DNA of 64,000 nt from Alphaproteobacteria bacterium (GTDB taxonomy: Bacteria > Pseudomonadota > Alphaproteobacteria > UBA9655). The notes under the pieces were generated by a model, which was given only the letters and a program-made list of their open reading frames with translations, made no database searches and had not been told where the DNA came from. The DNA is taken from contig JAIEQB010000010.1 of NCBI GenBank assembly GCA_019748065.1, forward strand, positions 29,179 through 93,178, given 5' to 3'. The position numbers and the translations under genes are program-made. Below are positions 37,465 to 46,859 of this stretch, one piece after another (the stretch's first letter is position 1; each line of letters begins with the position of its first letter).

Positions 37465-38049
37465 ATGTTATCTTATCTCAGTCTTCTTGGTTTCATAGGC
37501 CTTATGATAAACCCTGCAAAGGCTTCTCCATCTCATGAGACGGCCATTTTTTCGGGAGGTTGTTTTTGGTGTGAGGAGGAAGTTTTTAATCGTTTGCCTG
37601 GCGTCCTTTCGGTGACGGTGGGTTATACAGGCGGCCATACGTCAAACCCCACCTATGAGCAAGTTTCCCATGAAAACACGGGGCACAAAGAATCGGTTCA
37701 AATCGTTTTTGATCCTACAAAAATTACCTATGATGACCTTCTAACCACCTATTGGCACAACATTGATCCCTTTGATGAAAAAGGACAATTTTGTGATAAG
37801 GGAGATTCCTATAAGGCGGTAATTTTTTACACCAATGAAGCTCAGAAAGAAAAAGCCGAAGCCTCTAAAAAGAAGATAGAGAACCACTTCCAACAACCTA
37901 TTTTCACAGAAATTCAGCCGGCATCCTCTTTCTATCCTGCTGAGGACTACCACCAACATTATGCTGAAAAAAATCCCTTACGGTATAAATTCTATCGTTA
38001 TACCTGTGGCCGAGATCAAAGGTTGGCTCAAGTGTGGGGAAAGTCATAA
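37465..38049 (+). CDS. msrA: Exported peptide-methionine (S)-S-oxide reductase MsrA
   Basis: 194 residues. A hydrophobic signal (MLSYLSLLGFIGLMINPAKA) precedes the catalytic AIFSGGCFWCEEEVFNRLPG. Downstream are GYTGGHTSNPTYEQV, the substrate-pocket region and PAEDYHQHYAEKNP. It reduces methionine S-sulfoxide. The gene follows msrB by 12 bases. Confidence 0.93.
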   Translation: MLSYLSLLGFIGLMINPAKASPSHETAIFSGGCFWCEEEVFNRLPGVLSVTVGYTGGHTSNPTYEQVSHENTGHKESVQIVFDPTKITYDDLLTTYWHNIDPFDEKGQFCDKGDSYKAVIFYTNEAQKEKAEASKKKIENHFQQPIFTEIQPASSFYPAEDYHQHYAEKNPLRYKFYRYTCGRDQRLAQVWGKS

Positions 38050-38050
38050 A

Positions 38051-38578
38051 ATGAAAATACTTTACCTCCTTCGCCATGCCCATGCTGAAGATCGTGGAAC
38101 AAGTCTTTCTGACTTTGACCGCCCCTTGAAGGAACTCGGGTTAAGTGAGGCTCAAGCTGTTGCAACTTATATTAAAACCAAGGGCCTTTCCTTTGATTTT
38201 GTGATGTGCTCTGCAGCCTTGAGGACCCAGCAAACCTTAGAGCCTCTGCGTTCTGTCATCGGAACGACAGATATTGAAATTTCAGAAAATTTTTACAATA
38301 GTCCAGAAGATAAGATCTTAAAAAATTTGCAGAAAATCTCCGATGATTGGAACAAAGTATTATATATTGGTCATAATCCTGGTATCGCTTTTGCCGCTTT
38401 TAAATTTACAAAAACTTTCCCTGAAGTTCTTATTGAGGGTGTCACACCAGGAACGTTAATCGGATTTCAGCTTCCTATTGATCATTGGGTCGATCTTGAA
38501 TGGTGGGAAGGAGAGGTTATAGATGTCTTTCAGCCGGAAACTCCACCATCAGCACCTCCCGCACAAGAGGGATCGTAA
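38051..38578 (+). CDS. SixA-like phosphohistidine phosphatase (histidine phosphatase superfamily)
   Basis: About 175 residues. The catalytic motif is LLRHAHAED at the N-terminus, with FVMCSAALRTQQT and VLYIGHNPGIAF. SixA removes phosphate from His of phosphorelay or PTS proteins. It starts at ATG 38051, two bases after the msrA stop, so it is coupled to msrA. The Pro-rich end overlaps the convergent hda end by about 60 bases. Confidence 0.85.
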   Translation: MKILYLLRHAHAEDRGTSLSDFDRPLKELGLSEAQAVATYIKTKGLSFDFVMCSAALRTQQTLEPLRSVIGTTDIEISENFYNSPEDKILKNLQKISDDWNKVLYIGHNPGIAFAAFKFTKTFPEVLIEGVTPGTLIGFQLPIDHWVDLEWWEGEVIDVFQPETPPSAPPAQEGS

Positions 38579-39230
38579 TCCGCCGCTTTTGAATGAGGGA
38601 GGCCGCATTCAGTTGCTCAACCCAAAAGTGGACACTTTCAAATGACCGTTCCATATGTTTAAGGAGAAAACTCACCACATCCTCGTCAACATGAAGTTGT
38701 AAGTCCTGAAAAAGTTTATTGATCAGACGCGCCAGCAGCGCTTCATTAGGAGCATGAATGCATATAGCTGGAATAATCTTAAGCCGAGAACTCAAATCAG
38801 GAAGGCTGACTTTCCATTGGGAAGGGGGAACAGCAGAGAGAAAAAGCACTCCTCCCTTTTTATCCAGAATATAATTATAGAAATGAAAAAGCTTTTCCTC
38901 CCTATCAATGCTTTGAGCGTCGTCAAGAATGAAGAGTTTTTCTTCTTCAAATAAAGTTTCTAACTGAACGTGATTGAAATCATACCCTGAAAGATAACGC
39001 GCCTTTGTTTTCTCTTGCCAAATATGGGATAGGTGGGTTTTCCCACATCCCCTCTCTCCATAAATGGAGAGGCAAGGATGAGGCCACTGGGGCCAGCTCA
39101 TTAAATGATGGTAGGCGTTTTCATTGGCAGTAGAGACAATGAAATCTTTGTCATCAAAGGCAGGAGAATGATCAAGGGGAAGGATAAGTTGTTTCACGCG
39201 ATCAATTTGCTTTGAGAGAAACAGAGCCAA
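38517..39230 (-). CDS. hda: DnaA-related regulatory protein Hda/HdaA
   Basis: 237 residues. The AAA+ fold shows SIYGERGCGKTHLSHIWQ (Walker A) and LFILDDAQSIDREEKLF (Walker B). In Alphaproteobacteria HdaA helps DnaA inactivation after replication. It lacks the DnaA DNA-binding domain. It lies after the AI-2E-type permease gene and overlaps it by 29 bases, the alphaproteobacterial arrangement. Confidence 0.85.
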   Translation of the reverse strand: MALFLSKQIDRVKQLILPLDHSPAFDDKDFIVSTANENAYHHLMSWPQWPHPCLSIYGERGCGKTHLSHIWQEKTKARYLSGYDFNHVQLETLFEEEKLFILDDAQSIDREEKLFHFYNYILDKKGGVLFLSAVPPSQWKVSLPDLSSRLKIIPAICIHAPNEALLARLINKLFQDLQLHVDEDVVSFLLKHMERSFESVHFWVEQLNAASLIQKRRITIPLVREVLMVEFPAERHL

Positions 39231-40275
39231 GGTAATAAGGACTTTTTAGATAAACTTCTAGAAAGTGACGCACAAGAACGCCCATAGCTGCTGCAATAGG
39301 AAGAGCGAATAAAATACCAATAAAACCAAAGAGAACACCGCCAACTAGAAGAGAAAAAAGCACCCAAACAGGATGAAGCCCTATGCGATCTCCTACAAAG
39401 TAAGGAATAAATAAATAAGCCTCAAGGGTTTGACCTACAACAAAAATTCCTACAATAATTCCAATGGAAGTCCAATCAGAAAACTGCGAAAATGCGATTC
39501 CCATACTTAACATAAAGCCAACAAGCGCTCCCACATAAGGGATAAAGGCAATAACGCCAATCACCATACCCACAACAACACTAAAATCAAGGTGAGCAAG
39601 GGTTAAGGTTATTATATAGTAAATTCCAACCAAAAGACAAACCAATGATTGACCTCTTGCAAAAGCCCCAATTCGATTGTTCATTTCTGTAAAGAGACAG
39701 CGAAGTGTGGGCTCGTAGGGACGAGGTAGCCAAGAATCAATTGCTTGAATGATTTTATTCCAATCCCTTAAAAAATAAAAAGCTACGATTGGTGTAATGA
39801 CGATCAAGGAAAGAAGATTAGCAAGAGCAAGACCACTGGTCAAAACCTTCACAAGAAGTTTAATTCCCCATGTGATGGCATCCCCAAAGTAAGAACTTGC
39901 AAGCTCACGCAGGCGATTCGCATCCTCAGGTTTAATATAAAGAGAAGCATTATCGATATAAGGCTGCAATGTGACGAGAATGCGGTCTCCATACTGGGGG
40001 ATTCGAGAAGCCAATCTTAAAAGTTCCGTTTGAATGAAGGGAATGGCTATAAATAGAAAGAGTCCAATAAGGAGAAAAAAACTAAAAATCATAATACATG
40101 TGGCAAAAGTGCGAGAAATTCCCCATTTTTCAAAACATTTTACGGCAGGATTCATGGCGTAGGCTACGAGGAGGCCCGTGAGAAATGGCATTAAAATTCC
40201 TTGAATCAAATAAAGAATGCCTAAAAAAATAACAGTGGCTCCGCCCCACATCCAGAGTTGACGATTTTTCATCAT
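39202..40275 (-). CDS. AI-2E/PerM-family permease
   Basis: 357 residues, with about eight membrane helices arranged as two blocks around a cytoplasmic/periplasmic loop. Diagnostic stretches are GLLVAYAMNPAVKCFEKWG and FIPYVGALVGFMLSMGIAF. The family has diverse, often unproven transport roles. It overlaps pgsA by 4 bases and hda by 29, forming one unit. Confidence 0.82.
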   Translation of the reverse strand: MMKNRQLWMWGGATVIFLGILYLIQGILMPFLTGLLVAYAMNPAVKCFEKWGISRTFATCIMIFSFFLLIGLFLFIAIPFIQTELLRLASRIPQYGDRILVTLQPYIDNASLYIKPEDANRLRELASSYFGDAITWGIKLLVKVLTSGLALANLLSLIVITPIVAFYFLRDWNKIIQAIDSWLPRPYEPTLRCLFTEMNNRIGAFARGQSLVCLLVGIYYIITLTLAHLDFSVVVGMVIGVIAFIPYVGALVGFMLSMGIAFSQFSDWTSIGIIVGIFVVGQTLEAYLFIPYFVGDRIGLHPVWVLFSLLVGGVLFGFIGILFALPIAAAMGVLVRHFLEVYLKSPYYLGSVSLKAN

Positions 40276-40823
40276 GGAATCATTAGGCCCACTTTGTTTA
40301 AATGCATAAACCCAAGTCTAACATAACTTGCACCAGAAAGAATGGTTGTTAAACCTACAAGATATCCAAAATAGATATTTAAATGAGAAATTCCAATAAA
40401 AGTCTCTAGCTGGCTTATGACACAAAGAGCGTATAGAAGTTGGACCGTTGTGTTCATTTTGCTAATGAACAAGGGGTCCATTTTAAGCGTACTTTTAAAA
40501 ACAAATAATAGTAGAATCCCTCCGATAATCAGAACATCCCGAAAAACAACGAGAATGACAACCCATAGTTCAATAAGTCCAATATTTCCGAGAGCCATAA
40601 AAACCCCGACCAGCAATATCTTATCTGCAATGGGATCAAGATACGCCCCAAATGTTGTACGTAATTTAAATATACGTGCAAGAAATCCATCCAAAGCATC
40701 GGAAAGAGCGGCAAGCAAAAAGAGTCCAAACGCTGCCATAAGCTGATGCGAAAGAATAAGCCAGACAATCACCGGCACACTTAAGAGACGAGAAAGACTA
40801 ATAATATTTGGAAGGTTCACCAT
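40272..40823 (-). CDS. pgsA: CDP-diacylglycerol-glycerol-3-phosphate 3-phosphatidyltransferase PgsA
   Basis: About 183 residues with four to five membrane helices. The CDP-alcohol motif is intact: DALDGFLARIFKLRTTFGAY then LDPIADK. It makes phosphatidylglycerol phosphate, leading to PG and cardiolipin. Homology to PgsA begins at MVNLPNIISLSRLLSVPVI (40823); an ATG at 40832 lies slightly upstream. Confidence 0.85.
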   Translation of the reverse strand: MVNLPNIISLSRLLSVPVIVWLILSHQLMAAFGLFLLAALSDALDGFLARIFKLRTTFGAYLDPIADKILLVGVFMALGNIGLIELWVVILVVFRDVLIIGGILLLFVFKSTLKMDPLFISKMNTTVQLLYALCVISQLETFIGISHLNIYFGYLVGLTTILSGASYVRLGFMHLNKVGLMIP

Positions 40824-40836
40824 ACTTGCCATATTT

Positions 40837-41472
40837 TTATGAGCGCCTTCCCTTATCTCGCGAAAGGCTCCAACCCTCCTCCTGAGAAGTTAAAATCCAT
40901 CCTTTGTCATTGAAGTACTTTTGAAGCTTTTGAATGTCTTCAGCATATTTTACTTCCAACATCGCACTTTGCGGCGAGAGGGAGAGCGTTGCTACTTTTT
41001 GAACGCCAAAAGCCCCCTCTACCTCTTTTTTTATCTGCTGCCATTCCTCAAGAGAATCATAGGAAACTTTTATTTTAAAATCCATACCTCGACCCAAATT
41101 GGTAATTCCAATATTAGAGGTGTGTTCAGGGGAACGATTTCTTTGCAAGACCCAATCTTGGACTTGAGTGCCATCGAATTGAAAGGTCAGAGAAGCTGTA
41201 TAGCTTTTTGCCGTTGCTTTTTCTCGATCGATTGAAAAGTTAGAGACCATATCAACGATTTTATCGTGGGGGGGAAGAGGCGCCGAAACCTCAGGGAAGT
41301 TTTGATCCACAAGCCTTTCAAAGGCCAAATCATGAGCTTTATCAAGCGCTTTGTCCCGAGCCGCTGCCGAGGAGTCCGCCGTCGCAGATACCTGAATACC
41401 TGACACAGTTAAGGCTTGAGCTTGCAGCATTCCAGGAATCAAGAAGAGAGAAAACCAATAAAGAAACTTCAT
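40837..41472 (-). CDS. Exported DUF2066-domain protein
   Basis: 211 residues with a signal peptide (MKFLYWFSLFLIPGMLQAQ). DUF2066 features are SAAARDKALDKAHDLAFERL, then the periplasmic beta domain FKIKVSYDSLEEWQQIKK. Function unknown. It lies directly upstream of pgsA in the conserved group with the permease and hda. Confidence 0.78.
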   Translation of the reverse strand: MKFLYWFSLFLIPGMLQAQALTVSGIQVSATADSSAAARDKALDKAHDLAFERLVDQNFPEVSAPLPPHDKIVDMVSNFSIDREKATAKSYTASLTFQFDGTQVQDWVLQRNRSPEHTSNIGITNLGRGMDFKIKVSYDSLEEWQQIKKEVEGAFGVQKVATLSLSPQSAMLEVKYAEDIQKLQKYFNDKGWILTSQEEGWSLSRDKGRRS

Positions 41473-41506
41473 CTTTTATTTCCTTAAAAAAATACTTTTC
41501 TTCATC

Positions 41507-42076
41507 TTAAGAGGGGTTGGGAAAAATTTCTACTCTTATCAGCCCTTTTTCTGTCAAAAGATACTCCAAGGCAAAATCATGGGGTTGGCATGGAACTTTA
41601 TCCACTTCTTGACCACTAAAGCCTACCCCTATGGTGATTACTTTATTCTGATGAAGATACTTATCAAAATGCCCTTGACCGTATCCCAAGCGGTGCCCCT
41701 CCTTATCAAAGGCCAACAAAGGAACAAAAATCAGGTCTGGAATCACAAAAGGCGCCGTAGGAGATGGCTCCAACATGGTAAAAGGCCCTGTCACGAGAGG
41801 TGTTTTTGGAGTCCATTGACGAAAAATCATGCCCTCTGAAGTGATCGCAGGTAAAGCGCACTCAAACCCTTCGTCAATAAAGCGGTAGAGCAAGGGTTTA
41901 ATATCTAATTCACTTCCCCAAGGCCAATAACCGGCGATTTTCAGATGAGGATTCAACTTAAAGCTGTTAAAAAAATGAGAGCTTGCCTCTATTCCTGCGG
42001 AAGGATGGCTTTGGAAAAGCTGCTTGCGAAGTTCTTTCATTATGTGGCGGAGGCGTTTCTTCTGAACAGCAGGCAT
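41507..42076 (-). CDS. 5-formyltetrahydrofolate cyclo-ligase
   Basis: About 189 residues. It turns 5-formyl-THF into methenyl-THF. Conserved parts are the N-terminal RLRHIMKELRKQ, IAGYWPWGSELDIKPL, DLIFVPLLAFDKEGHRLGYGQGHFDKYL and the C-terminal VPCQPHDFALEYLLTEKG. The start is ATG 42076, preceded by AGGAGAG. An upstream in-frame ATG would run into the 6S RNA. The pair 6S RNA-cyclo-ligase is conserved across Proteobacteria. Confidence 0.9.
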   Translation of the reverse strand: MPAVQKKRLRHIMKELRKQLFQSHPSAGIEASSHFFNSFKLNPHLKIAGYWPWGSELDIKPLLYRFIDEGFECALPAITSEGMIFRQWTPKTPLVTGPFTMLEPSPTAPFVIPDLIFVPLLAFDKEGHRLGYGQGHFDKYLHQNKVITIGVGFSGQEVDKVPCQPHDFALEYLLTEKGLIRVEIFPNPS

Positions 42077-42092
42077 AAAAGCTCTCCTAAAA

Positions 42093-42262
42093 AGATGAGG
42101 GGGCCGCAATGACCGTTTGCGATTAATGTCCTCGTGTGGCCCGCGTATGCAGGTGGGTGCCATATGCCCTAATCCACGGATCAAGGCAGGAACAGCTCCC
42201 TAAAGGAAGGTATCGGCCCCAGGGAAAGTTACACATAACGCATCCCGCAGCGCCCCTCCTCC
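42093..42262 (-). ncRNA. ssrS: 6S RNA
   Basis: On the minus strand the sequence from AGGAGGGGCGCTGCGGG to CGGCCCCCTC forms a long imperfect hairpin (GAGGGGC with GCCCCCTC). Inner parts include GGCACCCACCTGCATACGCG and a large central bulge, as in alphaproteobacterial 6S RNA. It lies directly upstream of the folate cyclo-ligase gene, its standard neighbour. 6S RNA binds the housekeeping RNA polymerase. Ends are approximate. Confidence 0.8.
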
Positions 42263-42282
42263 CTTATGTAAGGTGTATTCCC

Positions 42283-43332
42283 TCAAAGGGCAAGGGGGGT
42301 TCTTTCGAGATCTTTTCTAAATCCATCACTCCCTAACAATAAATCTATGAAATAATTTTGTCTTTCACCCTCGATCCACTCAAAAGGCGCATAGGTGCTT
42401 TTTAGAAAAGCCACCAATTCCACTCCCAAGTCAAAGGCTTCCAGGTGACTGTAATCTGTGATGAGAAGATGAGCTCCTGTGCACGCTTCGCCCTTCCATT
42501 TTCCCGACTGGGGAATAAAGACCAAAGGGCGTGCTTGAATGCCCTTGTAAGTGTTTAAAAACCGCAAAAGACTTTCTTGGTCAAGGCCTGGCGCTCCAAA
42601 ACAGGTAAAAGGAAAACTGGTGCCGCGCCCCTCTGAGATATTCGTTCCTTCAAGCAGTACAAGGGCTGGATAAAGCAAAGCTGCCTCCCAGGTGGGAAGA
42701 TTCGGAGAGGGGGAAATCCATGGATAATGATAGGGTTTGTGATCATGCTGACAGGACACAACGCGAATTGCACGGTTTGGACTATGATTTAAAAGAAGCT
42801 CCCCCAGGGTTTTTCCATGTTGAAAAGGAACATCAAAATACCCCACAAGAGACCGAAACGCCGGATCAAGCGGTGGCCCTTTTTGTCGCGGCCCCAAGGG
42901 ATTGGGGCGATCACATACAATCACCTCCAAGGCAGGATGCTTTTCTAAAAACTGGGCACAGGTGGCCCCATAGGTATAACAACGCAGGCCCATGTCTTGA
43001 AGATCAATAATCAGAACATCCATCTCAAGCTCTTCCGGGGAGGAGGCTCCATAAAGGCTAAAAACCGGAATGTTGAGATGGGGATCAAACCCATTGCTCA
43101 CTTTTTCCCCTTCGGCAATTTGCCCGCTCCACCCATGCTCGGGCGAAAAAATACATGTTAAAGCAGAGCCAATTTTTTCCTGCAAAGCATAAGCTGAAAC
43201 TTGATAAGTTCGGGTCAGGGCATTTTGATGGGTAATCATCCCCACCCTTTGAGAGGAAAGGTAGTTAAGGGCCTCTCGATCTTCCAAAAGGGAATCAATC
43301 CCTGATTTTGGTAGTTGGAATACCATGCTCAT
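42283..43332 (-). CDS. DUF1343 protein, NamZ-like exo-beta-N-acetylmuramidase family
   Basis: 349 residues. Diagnostic stretches are GMITHQNALT, CIFSPEHGW, FSLYG, DLQDMGLRCYTYG, CDRPNPLGP and LEGTNISEGRGTSFPF. Members remove MurNAc from peptidoglycan fragments. No signal peptide is seen, so a cytoplasmic recycling role is likelier than secretion. It starts directly after the metK stop. Confidence 0.85.
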   Translation of the reverse strand: MSMVFQLPKSGIDSLLEDREALNYLSSQRVGMITHQNALTRTYQVSAYALQEKIGSALTCIFSPEHGWSGQIAEGEKVSNGFDPHLNIPVFSLYGASSPEELEMDVLIIDLQDMGLRCYTYGATCAQFLEKHPALEVIVCDRPNPLGPRQKGPPLDPAFRSLVGYFDVPFQHGKTLGELLLNHSPNRAIRVVSCQHDHKPYHYPWISPSPNLPTWEAALLYPALVLLEGTNISEGRGTSFPFTCFGAPGLDQESLLRFLNTYKGIQARPLVFIPQSGKWKGEACTGAHLLITDYSHLEAFDLGVELVAFLKSTYAPFEWIEGERQNYFIDLLLGSDGFRKDLERTPLAL

Positions 43333-44490
43333 TCACCCTAGTAATTGCTGTTTTAATTCATCCATAAGGTCAAGCTTTTCCCAGGAAAATCCACCATCAA
43401 GCTCAACCATACGGCCAAAGTGTCCATAACAAGCCGTGCGCCGATAGATGGGCTTTTCGAGGGCGAGCCTTTTTCGGATACCACGGGGCGTTAAGTCTAA
43501 GAGATCTCCTAACAAAAGGATGAGCCTATCCTCAGGAACAAGGCTCGTTCCGTGGGTATTAAGGTAAAAGGAGGTAGGATCAGTGCGCCCTATGGCATAG
43601 GAAAGCTGTAAAGTACAACGCTCAGCCAATCCAGCCGCTACAATATTTTTAGCCATATAGCGAGCCATGTAGGCCGCAGAGCGATCCACCTTTGTAGGAT
43701 CTTTTCCAGAAAAGGCGCCGCCCCCATGGGGCGCCATGCCGCCATAGGTATCTACGATGATTTTGCGTCCTGTAAGTCCCGTATCGCTCGCGGGGCCGCC
43801 TTGAATAAACCGGCCCGTGGGATTGACATAAAAGAAGTCATCTCCGCAATACCAGCCTTCCGGTAAAATCTTCTTAACATAGGGAAGAAGAAGTCCTTTT
43901 ACTTCCTCTGAGGTGACATTTTCATCATGCTGAATGGAGGCAACAATAGCTGTTGTCCCTACGGGCTTATGGTCTTCGTATTTTACAGAAAACTGACACT
44001 TTCCATCAGGACCCAGTTGAGGAAGAAGTCCTGCCTTTCGATCTTCCCCCAAAAGCCGCATGAGTTTGTGCGCAAAAAAGAGGGGAGTTGGCATCAGCTC
44101 CTCATTCTCTCGTGAGGCATAACCAAACATAATCCCTTGATCTCCGGCGCCTTGAGTTGCATCAAGACTTTGGGAAATTTCGGGAGATTGAAGGTTAAGG
44201 CTCACCTCTATGTTGATCGTTTGCCAATCAAAGGAGGGTTCTTCATACCCAATTTTACGAATACAGTCTCGAATGATCTGATCAATCTGTTTACGGACAA
44301 GAGATGCCGTGCTTTTTACCTCTCCAAAAATAAGAACCCGGTTAGGGGCGACAATGGTTTCGATGGCTGTCCGGGCTTGGGGATCTTGGGTCAGGTAAGC
44401 ATCGACAAGGGCATCGGAAATTTGGTCACACACCTTGTCTGGATGGCCATCGGAGACAGATTCGCTTGTAAAAATAAAATTATTCATCAA
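43333..44490 (-). CDS. metK: S-adenosylmethionine synthetase
   Basis: 385 residues. It makes SAM from methionine and ATP. Motifs: ESVSDGHPDKVCDQISDAL near the N-terminus, GAGDQGIMFGYAS and the P-loop-like GGGAFSGKDPTKVDRSAAY. The gene overlaps the end of lnt by 11 bases. No SAM riboswitch is visible, since the gene starts inside lnt. Confidence 0.95.
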   Translation of the reverse strand: MMNNFIFTSESVSDGHPDKVCDQISDALVDAYLTQDPQARTAIETIVAPNRVLIFGEVKSTASLVRKQIDQIIRDCIRKIGYEEPSFDWQTINIEVSLNLQSPEISQSLDATQGAGDQGIMFGYASRENEELMPTPLFFAHKLMRLLGEDRKAGLLPQLGPDGKCQFSVKYEDHKPVGTTAIVASIQHDENVTSEEVKGLLLPYVKKILPEGWYCGDDFFYVNPTGRFIQGGPASDTGLTGRKIIVDTYGGMAPHGGGAFSGKDPTKVDRSAAYMARYMAKNIVAAGLAERCTLQLSYAIGRTDPTSFYLNTHGTSLVPEDRLILLLGDLLDLTPRGIRKRLALEKPIYRRTACYGHFGRMVELDGGFSWEKLDLMDELKQQLLG

Positions 44491-46042
44491 AGCGCTCTTT
44501 TAAGACAACTAGCCCTGCAAAAGTAAAAACAATGGCAAGAAGACCTAAGGTGATCCAGTCTCCCCACCGAGCATAAAGTGGCTTTGTTTGAGTGGGGGTC
44601 GGCAGGAAAACATCTAAAACACCTGTTGTGCTCAGCTTAATGCTCCCTTTCATACGCCCATAGGCATCAAAGACAGCCGAAATTCCAGAATTAGCAGCAC
44701 GTACCAGCGGAACTCCCTCTTCAATGGCACGCATGCGGGCCATTTCCAGATGTTGATAAGGACCAGATGTGTTCCCATACCACGCATCATTCGTCACATT
44801 GAGCATCCACTTGGGGCACTCTTGAGCTCTATTAACAACAGCACTGGAAAAAATAACTTCATAGCAAACAAGACCACTAAAGGATGGAAAATCATTGGGA
44901 AGAGTTACCAATTCAGGCCCTGGACCTGCCTTAAAATCAAGGGCACCTATGGTTATTTTTTTAATAGAACCTTCTCCAAAAATGGCATCAATATTTTTCC
45001 GAAACGGGATATACTCTCCAAAAGGAACAAGATGAGCCTTATCATAGAAGGTAAGGATATTTCCTTCCTTATCCAAGACAAGAATGCTATTTTTAACCTC
45101 TTTTGGACCTGTCAGACGCAAAGCACCCGTAAATAAAAGAGCATCCTTTGGCAAGGCTTCCGCAATAAGCATACGTCGAAAACTATCTTGTTCTAGAAAG
45201 AAAGGAATAGCCGTCTCGGGCCAAATTACAGCCTTCAGATTAAGAGTTGAAGGCTGGGCGGTCATCTCCAAAAGCTGGCGAAAATTATCTTCCTTTTGAG
45301 CCAGATTCCACTTAAGAGTTTGTGGAATATTGGGTTGAACGATGCGAAGGGCGAGAGGGCGAGATTCTATCACTTCAGGATGATTCAAACGATGATGACC
45401 CCACACCCAAAAAAGAGGGACAAGTAAATAAATTAAAACGGCCAGTGTCCGCTCAAAAAAGTTTTTTCCAATCAAATAGCCAGGGAAAATGCCCAAGAGA
45501 ATTGCCAGAAGGCTGAGTCCATAAACCCCACCTATCGAGGCCATTTGCATCATCTCGGGGCTAAAGGCCCAACTGTAGCCTAATAAATTCCAAGGGAATC
45601 CTGTGAAGAGATGACCTCTTAGCCATTCAAATCCAATCCAGATGCCCGCAAAGGCAAAAGCGCGGCTGACGCCTCGAGTGGGCCATACTTTTGTCAAAAC
45701 AAAAGCACTCCCCGTAAAAACGGCGAGCACCGAAGGAATCCCAAATAAAGCAAAGGGAACCAACCACCAAAAAGCTTTCAAATCCACAGTCAAGGCATAG
45801 GTTATCCAATAAAGGCCTACGGTGAAATGGCCGAGTCCAAACCACCATCCCAAAGAGAAAATACGGAGAAATGAGGACCTTTCTTCAATTTCTGCATCCA
45901 ACAAAAACCAGATGGCACTAAAAGAAAGGAGTAGGGCTGGAAAAATGAAAAGAGGCGCAAAGGCCAAGGCTCCAAGGGCGCCCAGAAGAAAAGCAAGACC
46001 TCTTACAAACCAAGGTCTATTCAGGGAGATCAGGTAGTCCAT
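44480..46042 (-). CDS. lnt: Apolipoprotein N-acyltransferase
   Basis: About 520 residues. Six to eight membrane helices and a nitrilase-like domain with the catalytic residues: Glu in IWPETAIPF, Lys in YDKAHLVPFGEYIPF and Cys in GLVCYEVIF. It adds the third acyl chain to lipoproteins. I favour ATG 46042 (MDYLISLNRP, preceded by GGGGA) over 46090. It overlaps corC by 26 bases and belongs to phoH-ybeY-corC-lnt-metK. Confidence 0.9.
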   Translation of the reverse strand: MDYLISLNRPWFVRGLAFLLGALGALAFAPLFIFPALLLSFSAIWFLLDAEIEERSSFLRIFSLGWWFGLGHFTVGLYWITYALTVDLKAFWWLVPFALFGIPSVLAVFTGSAFVLTKVWPTRGVSRAFAFAGIWIGFEWLRGHLFTGFPWNLLGYSWAFSPEMMQMASIGGVYGLSLLAILLGIFPGYLIGKNFFERTLAVLIYLLVPLFWVWGHHRLNHPEVIESRPLALRIVQPNIPQTLKWNLAQKEDNFRQLLEMTAQPSTLNLKAVIWPETAIPFFLEQDSFRRMLIAEALPKDALLFTGALRLTGPKEVKNSILVLDKEGNILTFYDKAHLVPFGEYIPFRKNIDAIFGEGSIKKITIGALDFKAGPGPELVTLPNDFPSFSGLVCYEVIFSSAVVNRAQECPKWMLNVTNDAWYGNTSGPYQHLEMARMRAIEEGVPLVRAANSGISAVFDAYGRMKGSIKLSTTGVLDVFLPTPTQTKPLYARWGDWITLGLLAIVFTFAGLVVLKERFDE

Positions 46043-46859
46043 GTATCCCCAAACGTTTAATGCGACGTGAATCAGCCTCAATAATTTCAAATTCGATTCC
46101 AGAAGGATGGGCTATTAATTCCCCTCTTTGAGGAATCCGATCGGTCAAATGAAGGACAAGTCCCCCAATTGTATCAATCTCCTCTTCTTTTTCCGCCTCA
46201 GTTCGAATAATGCCCACTTTCTCTTCCAGATCGTCAATATCCATTCGACCATTGACGACCACAACCCCATCGGGCCGACGAAAAAAGTGCACAGGCGTTG
46301 TCATCTGAGCTACATCTTGGATGTCGCCCACAATCTCTTCAACCAGATCATTGAGGGTTACAAGGCCATCGACCCCTCCGTACTCATCAACCACAATGGC
46401 CATTTTCTCACCTGTTGAGCGCATCTTTAAGAGCAAATCCAAAATACGCATGGAAGGAGAAATATAATCAATTTTGTGAAGGTGATTTTGAATTTTGAAA
46501 GTCTTCGGTGTGCTCGTGCTATCAATAAGATCTCTCAGATGAATATATCCCAAAATATCATCGAGGGTTTGGCGATACACCGGAAGCCGCATGACTTGGC
46601 TAGATTTAAACACCATAATTATCTGTTCAAGGGAAGAGTCGTGGGAAACGCCAATAATCTCAGCGCGTGGGATCATCAAATCCTTAGCAGTTAAGTCACG
46701 CAAACTTAGGATGTTTGTGAGCATTTCTCGCTCATCCGGGGCGAGCGACGTATCTTCAATTTCTTCTTCCTCAATCAGCTCTTCAATAGTTTCTCTTAAA
46801 GAGCCATCTCCCTCTTTTTTCCTAAAAAGAAAAGGGAAATATGATCGCCAGTCTTTCAT
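46017..46859 (-). CDS. corC: CorC/HlyC-type CBS-domain protein
   Basis: 280 residues. Two CBS domains (MIPRAEIIGVSHDSSLEQII, then a second starting at HKIDYISPSMRI) and a C-terminal transporter-associated domain (VGDIQDVAQMTTP, then LVLHLTDRIPQRGE). E. coli CorC affects magnesium handling. It begins 4 bases inside ybeY. Confidence 0.88.
   Translation of the reverse strand: MKDWRSYFPFLFRKKEGDGSLRETIEELIEEEEIEDTSLAPDEREMLTNILSLRDLTAKDLMIPRAEIIGVSHDSSLEQIIMVFKSSQVMRLPVYRQTLDDILGYIHLRDLIDSTSTPKTFKIQNHLHKIDYISPSMRILDLLLKMRSTGEKMAIVVDEYGGVDGLVTLNDLVEEIVGDIQDVAQMTTPVHFFRRPDGVVVVNGRMDIDDLEEKVGIIRTEAEKEEEIDTIGGLVLHLTDRIPQRGELIAHPSGIEFEIIEADSRRIKRLGIHGLPDLPE

Noticed and set aside
42077..42184. N-terminal extension of the folate cyclo-ligase
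   Set aside because: It would overlap the 6S RNA; the ATG at 42076 has a ribosome site and matches the family N-terminus.
43333..44490. SAM riboswitch before metK
   Set aside because: metK begins inside lnt with no leader, so there is no room for one.
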